Numbered from the stretch's first letter, positions 48,908 through 59,809 are shown. The stretch is 64,000 nt of DNA from Maratus speciosus (GCA_963932465.1 OZ010787.1:34848087-34912086), one strand, 5' to 3'. Notes: a model not told the origin generated them from the letters alone. Translations and numbers: made by a program.

Positions 48908-50082
48908 TTCTTATTTATTTCTAATCTATCGTCTAATTTGGTGTTGGCTAAGCCAGTTCTTGGTGGACATTGACCTGTGTGAAGGTGCTAAATCATGTTG
49001 GAAAATAAAATCGTCACCACACAAATTTTCCGACGATGGTATCATGAAATGCTCAAGGATTTCTTGATATATCTTAGAATTAATCCTTTCGTTAACAATA
49101 CATAGCCTTTCAGGACCATCTGCAGTCATGCAAGCCCATACCATTACACTGGCTGCAAATTTCACTGATCATTTCATGCAGGCCTTGTCTCATGCTTCTT
49201 GCTTTATTCGTCATACACGAACACCTTGATCTCCATATGTTACGCAAAACACACTCTCATCACTGAGCAACACCTTTCTCCATTCATCCAGACCCCATAA
49301 AAGCCTTTTTCTGCACCACTTCACTCTCTCCGTTTTCTGTTTAATAGTCACGAGGGTCTTTATCTTTGGTACACGAGATTGAAATCCAAGTTTATGGAGA
49401 CGTCATAGTGTTGTAGATTTACTCGCATCAACACCATGTTCTTTCCACTTTCGATGCAAATATCGTGCATTTCTAAAACGGTTTGTTAGCAGTACTCTTT
49501 AGTTTTCTATCATCTCTCTGAGTAGTTTTTGGCTTTCGGCCGCTATTCAGATGCTTCTTTTCAAAATGTCCGTCATTAAAATACTGCTTTATTGCCCTAC
49601 TAACACTTGGTTGAGAACATTTTAAGTAACTGGCGATATATTGCTGATTACGAACTTCTTTATGCAAACCAATAATATAATGCTTTGTAAACTCCGTTAT
49701 GTCGGAAGAACGATCTTTGTTTCACACAAAAGGAAAACAATGATGATACAAAGCGGTTTTATAATTTAAGAGGAAGTCCAGCAGAAGCTAATTTTATGCT
49801 TAATCTATACAACCTTCTGAAACAATCAGGAAAATTCATAAGTATTCTAATTTTTTGAACCACCTATTTTAGTATTCTACTATTTTGAATAATGAAAATA
49901 TTTTTACAAAAATACAATATCCACTCAAAATTTAATCTTTTTACAGTTTTAATTTTCTATAATAACATGCAAATTTATTAAAGCCTCAACCGTTGTTCTT
50001 TTTCAATCGTACTACGCTGAAATAAAGCTAAATGCAATTACAAATACAAATGAAATGAATTATTCTAATTTTTTGACTTGGA
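48908..50082 (-). mobile_element. Truncated Tc1-like transposon with IR/DR-type end
   Basis: The intact end is on the right. Read on the minus strand it starts CAGCTCCAAGTCAAAAAATT next to TA at about 50083. About 220 bases further in, a second copy of the terminal word (TTCAAAAAATTAGAATA) occurs at about 49838-49857 in the same orientation. Paired direct repeats in an end are the IR/DR arrangement of several Tc1-like families. The other end is missing: the transposase stops short at a poly-C/poly-A tract at about 48875-48907. Confidence 0.75.
48935..49730 (-). pseudogene. Tc1-like transposase, truncated and frameshifted
   Basis: The N-terminal helix-turn-helix region lies at about 49730-49473 (SSDITEFTKHYIIGLHKEV, QQYIASYLKCSQPSVSRAI). 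It is followed by a linker (GRKPKTTQRDDRKL). After a frame change, a segment at about 49410-49212 reads LHKLGFQSRVPKIKTLV, then EWRKVLLSDES with the first catalytic aspartate. A TGA and a second stop break it at about 49212-49170. The frame resumes at 49165-48935 with VMVWACMTADGPERL and FIFQHDLAPSH, whose aspartate corresponds to the second catalytic position. The C-terminal part with the expected third acidic residue is missing. It is a relic; the opposite-strand open frame is a shadow. Confidence 0.9.
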
Positions 50083-50089
50083 GCTGTAT

Positions 50090-50850
50090 ATAAAGGAGGT
50101 ATATCCGACAGATTGTGTAAAATACAAGACATGGCTTAAGTTCATAAATCTAGACTACCACACGACTGATTGGAGATTATCTTTTAGATATCTGTTAAAA
50201 AAAATGACTAATATCTTAATAGATTGCAGTTATTTCTCTGTTATATATTCTTTTTTTCTATATTTATATACTTTTAGCAGCTCGTGAATTATTTCCATTG
50301 CAATTAAATGTGAAGAAACCTTCTTGTTTTCCTTATAACGCACGTTATAAGCTGTCTAAATCCATAAGCTCTTTATTAAAAAATGAATCGGATGACACAT
50401 CTTAATCTTGTTCTTTTTTCTTCTACCATTTTACCGAGATGTTTTTAAATGTCGTTAAACTAGTTGTCACAATCATTTTCAGGATATGTGATATTTTATG
50501 ATACTCTTTAGCGTCACGTATTCTTCTTTAATCCTCTATGATGTAATACGGTACGATTCTAAACATTTTCTGTCTAAATAATATTCTTTTAACGTTTCTT
50601 TTGATCTTCGCAACCCTTACCGGTAAGATTTATTCGTGAAAATTGTGCACGAAAGTAGCCCTTTTTTATCTCCTTTCTTTAAAGAAAGCAACATGTTTCA
50701 TTTTATAATTCACGCATTTTATTCACTAAAAGTATATTATTTATTTAGGCGCTTACTTATTTTATATCACTAATAACTGTACAAATTTTTTGACAGCAAA
50801 AATATTTTGTATAACTTCAGTTGCATAAGATGTTAAACGCAAATTTTTAC
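50090..50850. other. No recognisable feature
   Basis: AT-rich; short open frames only. Nothing supportable was found. Confidence 0.4.
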
Positions 50851-50856
50851 TGTTAA

Positions 50857-51112
50857 CACGTTAAGCGCCACATCAGTCACCGGTGACTGACACTGAACTT
50901 TCCGTTTAGAATGCGTCATTTACCGATGACTGACGGTCCAAAATATGATATAAAACTAAATATATATATATATATTGTTTCAAGTAGTTACTGAAAATGT
51001 ATTTAAAATTTACTTACCTTTTATTTATTACAGGTTTATACTTTCTTAAAAAATTATTTAAAACATTGCAAATTTTTCAGCTTCAATGTCAGTCATCGTG
51101 GCACTCAACGTG
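50857..51112. mobile_element. TTAA MITE, 256 bp
   Basis: TTAA at 50853-50856 and 51113-51116. The left end is CACGTTAAGCGCCAC and the right end, complemented, is CACGTTGAGTGCCAC, 13 of 15 matching. Repeated TGACTGAC words and a GTCACCGGTGAC palindrome follow at the left. The CACGTT start is shared with the element at 59581. It is non-coding and piggyBac-like by target choice. Confidence 0.85.
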
Positions 51113-51116
51113 TTAA

Positions 51117-52465
51117 GTGGTTAATTACATTTAGTTTCATACGTTTACGACTTTAGATGTAGTCTACCGAAATACAGCAATTTCCATTTTACCCGATTTT
51201 ACTTTCACCTGATTTGTTCTGCAGGTTGAATTTAGTATCTATTTTTCCTTCTACTTTGAGGCATGCTTCGTTTAGGTTGGATTTAGTTTATTAAGCATAT
51301 CTGCACTAAATTGTTTTACATAGGATTAAAATGTCTTAAGTGAAAGCAACTGCTAAATATTTTAGTATAATGCAACATTTGAGACTTTATATGTAGCCTT
51401 ACAAACGTATAGTATACTGCTTTATATTTTAACCTACTTCATTCACACCTGAGTTGTCATCACAAAGGTATGTTCTGCTCATTCTGCCACTTTAAATCAG
51501 AGTTCGCCCAGATTGTCTTTAAATTTTTGCATGTACCTATATTTGCTAAATTTTTTACATGGAAGTAAAAGTTTTGTTTTGATGGAAAACAACTTAATAT
51601 TTTAGCATGTATCAGCATATTGAATCTAGAAAGATACTTTCTCGATTGCAATGTATCCTTACTGTAAGAAAAAATGTAAAAAATTACAGCAAATTTTGCT
51701 GGAACCAATATTACTAGCTTTGTCTTCTCTAAATTAACCGTAAAATATGCCTTAAATTAAAAAAAAAATTCTAAAATGGCTGTAATTATGCTAAATTTTC
51801 CAGTAATTTGGATACAGAAAATTACAGTATATTTTCTTTGGAGTATAAAACTTATATTAATTTAATTATCGGAAAACTTTGTGACTAATTACCTATTTGT
51901 CCTTTAAAGTACGGATGTGATATTTCTTAATTTTCTCGCCAGAAAAATGTAAAAATATATGTATCCGTAATTTTTATATTTTTATCTACAAAAATGCACT
52001 TACAAATCAAATTGATTTTGGTAATTTAATTTTTTTATATAATTCCAAAAAAATATTTTCTTTAATATTCTTGGTATTCGTGTTTCCACATTCACAATTG
52101 TCACTTTTCAACTGTGCTTATACTATTCAATTTTAAAGATACAGGTATGCAGCTTTTAGTTAAGATTTTGCAGCAAAATCAAAAATTTTGTAATTGGCCA
52201 ATTTTGTCTAGGGATTTCGCGTGAAAATTTCAAAAGTATAACTTTTTTTAAACTAATGGCAGGATTATTTCATGACATTATGATATTTCCTATCCTTTTT
52301 CGACAACTTTTGCAATTGTCATTGCATACAATATTGAGCGAATAAAAAATCAAAGCGCATTTCAAGCGACAGTATATGTATGTGGTAAATGTTTGTTACA
52401 TATGAGTCGCAGTTTACCAAGTTTTTAAATGGAAAGAGAAAAATCTCAATTCGAACGTCCATTAT
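51117..52465. other. No recognisable feature
   Basis: AT-rich; nothing supportable was found. Two TTTAGTATAATGCAACATT/TTTTAGCATGTATCAGCATA-like stretches are weakly similar, but not enough to call a repeat. Confidence 0.4.
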
Positions 52466-52972
52466 CCCCTTAAGGGGACGGTGGACGTATTTTTTTTTTT
52501 TTTATTTCCATCATAGAAATATAAAACTTTGCATATATACATTCATCATAAGTATATAAAACAAATTAAAATAAATTTCCGATCTTATTATAATTTTAAG
52601 ATAAAAAAAAAGTAAAATTTTAAAATGCTCCGGGCGTCACAATTTTTGAGATATGTCCTTGCTTTATCATTTTAATCACTTAAAACTCTATCACAAACAA
52701 ATCTAAGCATCGATTTTTTAATATCTTGTATTTTTTTAGAATTTTTTTTTCTGAATTTGATATCTATTTTCATCAAAATTTTGCCTTTTAATACGTCAAA
52801 AATCAAATTTAATTATCTTAATGAAGTAGAGTTTAAAAATGCATTCTTATTTTCTTTGTAAACAATATCAGGATTCTTCCTTATAAATTGATGAATTTTC
52901 ATAAAAAATTATGACTCATTTCAAAAATCTAAAAGTTGAAAAATCAGTTTTGAGAAAAACAGATTTAAAGTA

Positions 52973-54649
52973 CCGTCAACTGGCGCTTCTTTGGTCCATC
53001 CCATAAAAAAAGTTTGTATTTTTTATATTGAACAAACAATAAAAGATAATTTGGAGTTTTTGCCCTTGAAAAATAATTTATACCCTACTATAGGGTATTT
53101 AAATAGTTTAGGGGTAATTTAATTTTTTAGTGGCTTTTTTTAGTGGCAACACTGTATGTGTTTGTAAACAATTGTTTTCGTGTGTAGATTTTAACTCTCT
53201 AAACTTTCTATTGTGAAACAATCTTGATAAGAGCTACAAATAATATAAGTGTCAAAATATTACCTTTAGTAACCTGTAACCCGTCTGTGATCATAATTTT
53301 TCCTTTAACTTTTTTTTTTTTTTTTTTTGGAGGGGGGGGGGGGGGGGGGGCAGAAAATGTTTACATTTTCATAAAGCTAGCATGAAATTGGTCAAAAATA
53401 GCACCAATCAGGGACCAATTTATGCAGGGGCGTGCGGGGCAGCTGCCCCGGGCGCTCCTTTTTAGTCCCCCCCCCCCCCATGAGAGTAATCATGATTTTC
53501 ATTAAAAGGTGCCAAACAATTAAAATTAGCCAAAAGTAACAAAAATTAATATTTTTTCAAACATTTGGGAAGGGAGTGCGTCCCTTTCCCGTTTCTGCTT
53601 CCAGTACCCCTTCCATCTATGCAAAAATCAAACTATGTCATTAGAAATCTAGCTATTAATATTTTATTATAACACCTTAGTGTATTCTACTGTTTTGAAA
53701 ATAAATTTTTCATTAACGTTTTCCTCGTAACGTGGCAAGTTAAAGCCATTAATTTTGACCAATTTGGGGCATTATCTTTTAGACATCTTATAACATATGT
53801 AGATAAGGAAAGTAAAAGCTTGCAAAGAAATACTCCTATCAACCAATCTGTCATTTTTTCTTTTATTATACTACTAGTATTTTTTCTTTAAAGTTATAAC
53901 CATCTTCTTGTTATACCCTGTATACATATGGGAGCAGCACTGGGTACACAATTTATACATACAATATGTATGAAGTTTAGTACTATTTAGTACTAGCCAT
54001 TTCCACATTATTCGCAAAAAAATCTATAGATAGATAGAAGGGTGCCCCCAGGATGATGCTTACCCCGGGGCCTTCCATAGTCTAATTCTGGCCCTGGCCC
54101 CAATCACTTAGAAATGCCTTTTATACAACCAAATGTCTTAAAACATAATTAAAGTAACTTTTTTATTTTTAATGTTACAGTTGCAAAATGTTACATTAAT
54201 TGTTTTTGTTCTAGTTGCTGAGGATAACATGACGAAAACTGTTTCTAGTTTCTTTAATATTAACAATTGGTTTATTGCTGTTAAATGTTAAACAAAACAT
54301 TTGTTTATCGGGTTTGAAGTATTAATTTATTAGCAAATACTATTGCAAGGAGGTTTCCATAAAAATGATTTCATTTACATATGAAATAATTCATTTTATA
54401 TGAAACTAAGTGAATGGACCACAGAAGCCCCTAGCAGGGGCTACTTTGTTCCAAATCTTTAAAAATAGTTAAAAAATAAAAATAAATAAATTTCCTCTTT
54501 AAAACCAAACAGTTTGCTTCACTGTTTCATGTTAATTGTTTACAACTCCATTTCGATGTTGGGAAATCACATATAATATTTTTTAATAATGGAAATGTGA
54601 GTAGAACCTGGAAAAAGTGGCCCAAAGTACCCAAAGTCCCAGTTGACGA
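52973..54649. mobile_element. TA-flanked TIR element, 1.68 kb, nested
   Basis: The left end CCGTCAACTGGCGCTTCTTT and the right end (complement of TCGTCAACTGGGACTTTGGG) form imperfect inverted repeats. TA flanks each end. Words such as GGACCACAGAAGCCCCTAG and GGGGCTACTTTGTTCC (about 54416-54452) echo the terminal sequence. It lies inside the TTAA element and contains 53409-54096. Confidence 0.6.
53409..54096. mobile_element. hAT-type MITE, 688 bp
   Basis: The flanking octamers are GCACCAAT (53401-53408) and GCCCCAAT (54097-54104), 7 of 8 identical. Ends are CAGGGACCAATTTA on the left and the complement of CAGGGCCAGAATTA on the right. Subterminal GC-rich words (GGGGCAGCTGCCCCGG at about 53437 and TACCCCGGGGCC at about 54061) are usual in hAT MITEs. 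It is non-coding and the innermost of a three-level nest. Confidence 0.8.
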
Positions 54650-54838
54650 TATATTAAAGTGTCGAGAAACTATTTGAATACAAAATTCAAACGCTTGTAA
54701 CGTTGTGAAAAGTTATCGCACCTGCATGCTGTTTTTCGCAAAAATGGCTCAAAAGAAACTGGGGTATAATAATATGCACAAAAATAATTTTCGATTTTGG
54801 GTCCATTTCTGCTCAAATAAAGTTCCACGGCCCCTTAA

Positions 54839-55860
54839 ATTGAAGTAACTGGCATTCTATGAGTTCTAAACTTTTAGAATATCTCGATATTTCATTCATG
54901 CCTTCCATTAAAATGCGGTTTGCATTATACTTTAATTAAATCCTGTATAATAGGCTTCGCAGCAGGGGATTAGCTGTTCCAAAATTTCCTTGGGAATCTT
55001 TAACTGCAGAGCATACTTCCTTAAAGAAATGTAAGTACTATGTTCCCAAAAAATTTATTAGGATGTACCACTGATTATAATCACATGAAGTAAATGAACT
55101 TTGTTACTCTAGCAAAAGAAGTTACGTTTAAAAAAATATTTTTTTTCATTTATATTTTCACCCAAAAAAGAGATATCATGTGTAACTGTCAATTATATAT
55201 TTCTTCTACTATTATCGTACAACTTCTCCTTGTCATTTCAGATGTGAGGAATAAAGTTTTTAAGCTGAGCTCATGCAAATTGAATGCTCACCTGATTCAA
55301 TGTCGCGTATATAAAAGATTGTTCTTAAATATTTAAGACTGCTTCAATTTCCGTATGTTTTAAACATATTAAAAATTATAGTAAGTAGTGTTCAAATATC
55401 TGTCAATATTAAAATCGTCGTTCGATTTATTTGACTGTGAACATAACTATGATTATTGACAAAACACTTATTCACGTTTTGAGTATCGAAGGCAACTCAA
55501 ATTTTACTGCATATTTTTGTTTTTCAATTTTTACAAAAAGAAAAAAAAAAAATACATGATATTCTTCGAGTGGTGTAAAAAAAAAAAAAAAGATTTTAAA
55601 AAATTCTTTAGCTGAATGAAGAATTTAGATTCTTCCATTTCTATGGCAGAGTCTGGGACATAAAATTTTACCTTTTTATTAAAAAGTAATTTTGCCCATT
55701 TTTTTCCTTTTTGAATTGAACATTTATTTATATGTTTCTATAAAAAGTTCATATAAAAATAAATTAAATTTGAAATTTTTCAACTTTAAAATTTTAGCCA
55801 TATTTAAAATTTCACAAATCTTCTGGAAGAATAACTCATTTTTGGTAATTTTTTCCATTT
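54839..55860. other. No recognisable feature
   Basis: AT-rich; an 80-codon open frame at 55094-55336 has no recognisable motif. Nothing supportable was found. Confidence 0.4.
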
Positions 55861-55862
55861 TT

Positions 55863-57478
55863 AGGTAGATTTCGTATGAAATACTACCTATTGGCGTCGT
55901 TCCCATGTTGGAATTTCTGAAATATTTTTGCAGATCTACACCGATCATGACCCCTAGAGCCCAAAACCACCCTCAGTAAGAAACTTTATATATATATATA
56001 TATATATATCACTTTCTTCTGGGCACGATAACTTCCACAATTCCGCACCAATCTCTTCCAAACTGATACATAAAATCAAGGGGCATAAAATCTCGGTCAA
56101 GTTCGTTAATGTGCAAAATCGGACCAAGGGGATGGAAATAGGGATGGGTTTTGTGAAAACCGAATACCCCCCATAACTTCTTAATTTTTGTACATATCAA
56201 ATCAGTTTAAAGTTTTTATTACTTATAAAAATAGGGCCAAAAATTTATGTATCGCAGATTTTTCATAAAGTTAAAAATGGGCTCAAGGGGTGCAAAAAAT
56301 AGGGTTTTTGGGAGAAAAAAATTCATAACTTCGTCAATTCTCAAAATATAAAATCCAATTAATTTTATCATGAATCTCTTTAACATTATCTACAACTTTT
56401 ATATTCATAAGTTTTTGATAGGACCAATTCGTACCGCAAAAAAAAAAAAAATCGAAAACAAAAAGGGCGTTTGAAGAAGAAAAAAATCCATAACTCCGTC
56501 AATTCTGAAGATATAAAATCCCCATGAATTTATCATATATCTTCTTAATATTGTCTACAATATCTATATAGACAAGTTTTGGATAGGACCAATTCTTAAA
56601 GCAAAAACAAACTAAAAATTCATAGCGGTTGAAGAAAAAAATCATCTTAGTAAGGGTGTATTTAAATCCAAACTGCTTATTTTCTGACTCATTTTACAAT
56701 TCATTTTTGCTTTCAAAGGTTTCCAATTGGTACCTTTTCTTACACAGAAACTATATAATGTAGCGTAATGGTCAATTTTTTGATAGAGGCAGAATATATT
56801 TTAAAACATGCTGTCAAAGTGGGCCTTTTGAACCGAATTTCCCGAAGCGGATTGTGTTGGAAAAATCATCGTATTAAGGGAGTATTCAAATCCAAACTGC
56901 TTATTTTCTGACTCATTTTTAAATTCATTTTTGCTCTCAAACGCATCCAATTGGTAGATTCGCTTATTCAGAAACTATATAATGTACCGTAATGAACGAT
57001 TTTTTGACAGAGGCAGAATATATTTCAAAAAATGATGTCAAAGTGGGCATTTTGAACGGAATTTCCCGAAGCGATTGTGTTAGAAGCGAAAAATATTGTC
57101 TTACTGAGAAAATAATTGTTTATATATCAAGTTTTAATTAATTGAACGAAAATTAAAAACACAGGTCGCTTATAAATCTCTTCAAATATCACGGCAGCAA
57201 GTTTCACATTTTTTCTTTTAAAAATGAATCTGAAAACATGCCAGAAAATTTCAAGTTGTTGAGCATGGAAAAGTATTTTTTTCAATACCGCCCTAACACG
57301 ATTCATTAACACGATAAAACCAGTTATTATATAAAAATGAAATAAAACTCGTCAAAAGCGGCCAGATAAAATTGTTAAAGTGGGTTTATCTTTAATCATG
57401 ATTTGGTTTTTGTTTATGAAATTAGTATACTTAATTTCGAAATCTACCTCCGCCTGTAGGCCGGGCCGGCAGGGATTT
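55863..57478 (-). repeat. Composite repeat, uninterrupted copy E
   Basis: This is the cleanest copy of the composite repeat and serves as its reference. It runs from AGGTAGATTTCGTATGAAAT, through GATCTACACCGATCATGACC, a (TA)n run at 55988-56009 and GGTTTTGTGAAAACCG, to GTAGGCCGGGCCGGCAGGG. AGGTAGATTTCG near the left end is inverted as CGAAATCTACCT near the right end (about 57437-57448). Inside, a roughly 210-220 bp unit starting at an AAGGGTGTATT/AAGGGAGTATT word occurs twice (56655 and 56874), the second as the first half of the TTAA MITE. It is non-coding. Confidence 0.8.
56878..57292 (+). mobile_element. TTAA-type MITE, 415 bp
   Basis: TTAA at 56874-56877; the right site is mutated to CTAA at about 57292-57295. 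The sequence is closely similar to 30479-30893, and it lies at the same position in the composite repeat. Confidence 0.7.
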
Positions 57479-57539
57479 TGAATGTAGAAAAGAATAGATA
57501 TTTTTTTCTTTTATCCTTTTTTTTTGTCTTAGACGCCGT

Positions 57540-57565
57540 ATATTCCCAGATGGCCGCCATCTTTG
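57540..57565. promoter_or_regulatory. YY1-like palindrome (AGATGGCCGCCATCTT)
   Basis: GATGGCCGCCATCTT holds the AAGATGGCGGC-type YY1 core on the minus strand and a partial one on the plus strand. A second AAGATGGCGGC lies at about 58232-58243 on the plus strand. YY1-type sites are common at metazoan core promoters and in some retroelement 5' ends. Regulatory use here is inference only. Confidence 0.35.
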
Positions 57566-57758
57566 ATGTTTTGAGATTTCTTGGCGATTTTATGTTGGCG
57601 ATCTTTATCGATATGTGGATCCCCGTGTGACGTGACACCGTTTTTCATTCGAGATGGTGTTGCAAGTATGCGAGAAGTCCGTTTTTGCTTGTGATATCGT
57701 GTTGTATGTTTCTGTCAATTATTTTTATGTTAAATTTATTGGATGTATTTGATTGAAT

Positions 57759-57938
57759 ATGGATTCTGTAGTCCGTTTAAACGCTCTCGCTGAAGTAATT
57801 AAGAAATATGAGGAAATTTTGACGAATAAAGGAGGTTTGTTTACAGTGCGTATTCATAAGCCTATTTTGGAAAGTGACGGTGATGCTAGCAGGTATTTCG
57901 TGCTTGAGGTTTCAAGAAAGCAGATGTCTGTTAAGTAA
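57759..57938 (+). CDS. Small hypothetical ORF, possible first coding exon
   Basis: The frame starts at the ATG at 57759 and runs 59 codons to a TAA, beginning MDSVVRLNALAEVIKKYEE, with a later GGLFTVRIHKPILESDGD stretch. I do not recognise the family. The N-terminal part looks helical and charged, and composition is less AT-rich and more protein-like than neighbouring open frames. A possible splice donor AG|GTATTT lies near 57891, inside the frame. The ORF is bracketed by YY1-like motifs at 57545 and 58232. It could be the first exon of a host gene, or the 5' part of an unrecognised mobile element. Without a transcript neither can be preferred. Confidence 0.25.
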   Translation: MDSVVRLNALAEVIKKYEEILTNKGGLFTVRIHKPILESDGDASRYFVLEVSRKQMSVK

Positions 57939-57989
57939 TGATGATAATTTTATGTATATTTTGTTGCCTTACGAGTTTTGTACATTTTG

Positions 57990-58060
57990 AAATTGCTACA
58001 TAGCGAGAACTGCTGAATTTTGAGACTGCTACACAGCGAGAACTGCTGAATTCAGTTATG
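57990..58060 (+). repeat. Short tandem duplication, about 36 bp
   Basis: AGCGAGAACTGCTGAATT occurs twice in succession, each preceded by a GCTACATA/GCTACACA segment. It lies just 3' of the small ORF. Confidence 0.8.
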
Positions 58061-58498
58061 TTTTTTCGGTTGATGAGAACGTAGTGCTCATACGACGTTT
58101 AGTGATTGCCACTTTAACGAGTTTTGTTTATTATTGACATTTTATTTTCGTTAAGCCTAACATGCGTATAAACTGGTGCTTGATGACATTTACTACTTGG
58201 CGGAAAAGGGGTTTTCACGCCAAGAAAAATTCCAAGATGGCGGCCCCGGGAATTTATGACAACTGTTCCCTTTTTTTTCTGATTTTACAAAATTATTGTA
58301 ATATACAAACAATTCCCTTGTATGAGTACTTTCTACTATGAGAATAATATTTTCACTTTTTCACAAAGTAAAACTCCCGATCGCAATTTAAAGGATGCAT
58401 GATTGAAAAAAATATTATATACGTGGACAAGTCAGTAAGTGGGTTACAGAAGACAATAAAAAAAGGGAAACGAAGATACATGCTTAACAGGCATGTAT

Positions 58499-58757
58499 AT
58501 TTCTCTATATAATCGTCATTTGCATTGATACATCTGCCCCACCTCTTTTTGAATTTTTTAATAACTGCTGCATAAAAGTCTTTGGACTGCACTCTCAGCA
58601 ATCTGTGTATCTCACATTCAACGTCTGCATCAGTCGGCTTCAGACTAAACCATGTGAACACCTTGTTGCATTTGCCAATGCTGTCTATTGTTGTTCGCCT
58701 GTCAGCTCTAACCATTTCCTCAACAACATTTGAACGCCCCTGCTCATCTTGTACAAC
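58499..58757 (-). pseudogene. mariner-type transposase, internally deleted
   Basis: On the minus strand the frame reads VQDEQGRSNVVEEMVRADRR and TTIDSI, typical of the linker and second helix-turn-helix of mariner transposases. It then jumps within a few residues to a C-terminal stretch, LLRVQSKDFYAAVIKKFKKR, ending WGRCINANDDYIEK. Family members have some 200 residues with all catalytic acidic positions between these blocks, so the whole catalytic core is deleted while the frame stays open. The residues after YIEK are not family-like. Terminal inverted repeats could not be identified. Confidence 0.8.
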
Positions 58758-58869
58758 TATTGTCTCATAAATTCGAAATTGACATCTTACAGTTGGATAG
58801 TGCTGCCACCTATCGGCATATTTAGAAACAATTTACTACTAATTTCCGACCTTTCATGTCGGTTTGTGA

Positions 58870-59122
58870 GGCCCCACCAGTGGCCGAGAGGTTCTGCTCT
58901 CGAAGCTGGTAGACGGGAAGTACTGGGTTCGAACCCAATCGCGCCCGTCGGCCTAATCGTTCGGAGTTTTCGTGGTTTTCTTCGAACCTTGGATTTCCAA
59001 GCGTTAATACGGGTTAGGTCCCCTTAGAAAGACCCCCCCTTAGGGCACTCCCCCCCCCCCCCTTAGGGCCTATATCCCTCGTGTTGATAATTGGCCGTCA
59101 TAAACACAACCAACCAACCAAC
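58870..59122 (+). mobile_element. tRNA-derived SINE with (AACC)n tail, copy 2
   Basis: Same element as at 43719: an A-box-like TGGCCGAGAGG (58881-58891), a perfect B-box-like GGTTCGAACCC (58926-58936), a shared body and an ACAACCAACCAACC tail. The 15 bp duplication CATGTCGGTTTGTGA flanks it perfectly (58855-58869 and 59123-59137). The body differs from copy 1 at several sites and in a poly-C run at about 59050. The perfect duplication suggests a younger insertion than most elements here. Confidence 0.95.
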
Positions 59123-59137
59123 CATGTCGGTTTGTGA

Positions 59138-59570
59138 CCTCCTTACTGAATTTTCCTCGTAAATTGTCGTAACTTTACCTTTCGTAGATATTTACATATA
59201 TCAATTTAAATATGACAAATCTTGAAAAAATACGTTCTGAGATAGGGTTCGTTTAGTGCGACTCTGTGATACAGTCGGCCAAAAAATAAATAAATAACTA
59301 AAAAAATTTCGCGGAAAAAAGATTAACTAGCCATTCGACTGGAAATTCTGCCTTCTTTTAATTTATGTTAAAAAAAATAAACTTTGGGTCATCTTCATAC
59401 TGTAATTGCACCAACCTCTGAAATTTTCCGTACGAACACATAATTCAACATCTCAATTGGTCATTTGGATTTATCGGTAAATTTTATCTTAGAATACCAA
59501 GCAGGAATTCATTCTGTCAAGTAGTTAAGGCATTATGAAGGTTTAAAGTTTGAAACTCCTAATCTTAAAT
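59138..59570. other. No recognisable feature
   Basis: AT-rich; nothing supportable was found. Confidence 0.4.
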
Positions 59571-59580
59571 TCATTTTTAA

Positions 59581-59809
59581 CACGTTCACGCCGGCGCGGT
59601 GGGTCACACTCGACTGTCTCAGAGTTGTCAAGTTTCCAGCTTTTTGCACACCACTGTTATTTTAGAGAAAATGTTGTTCCTTTAAATCGCCCAATTGTTC
59701 GAATTAAATAAAACAACATTTTTTGTATTAAAATACTGGTATTCAAAAGGCCGGAGAATTGCCAACTCTGAGACAGTCGAGTGTGACCCACCGCGCCGGC
59801 GTGAACGTG
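59581..59809. mobile_element. TTAA MITE with near-perfect 48 bp TIRs, 229 bp
   Basis: TTAA at 59577-59580 and 59810-59813. The arms begin CACGTTCACGCCGGCGCGGT and continue through CGACTGTCTCAGAGTTG. The right arm is an exact complement over about 48 bases. The AT-rich spacer of about 130 bases is non-coding; open frames on both strands are mirror images. Intact arms imply recent mobility, presumably by a piggyBac-like transposase encoded elsewhere. Confidence 0.95.

Larger units (their letters stand above)
52474..54834. mobile_element. TTAA element, 2.36 kb, host of two nested elements
   Basis: TTAA at 52470-52473 and 54835-54838. The ends GGGGACGGTGGAC and the complement of GGGGCCGTGGAAC agree at most positions with a one-base shift. 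Nearly all of the interior is taken up by the element at 52973-54649, which in turn holds a hAT-type element. No transposase frame is visible. Confidence 0.65.

Noticed and set aside
53325..53350. Poly-T/poly-G run as a regulatory G-quadruplex
   Set aside because: It is a plain homopolymer junction like several others in the window, with no supporting context.
23447..56200. A 62-63 codon frame (ICTKIKKLWGFFGFHKT type) open in three copies of the composite repeat
   Set aside because: The frame has no ATG at its start, carries no known motif and lies in a repeat that is otherwise non-coding. Shared ancestry of the copies explains the shared open frame.
59105..59122. Telomere-like repeat (AACC)n
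   Set aside because: It is only the short tail of a SINE, present in the same form in both copies and followed directly by the target duplication.
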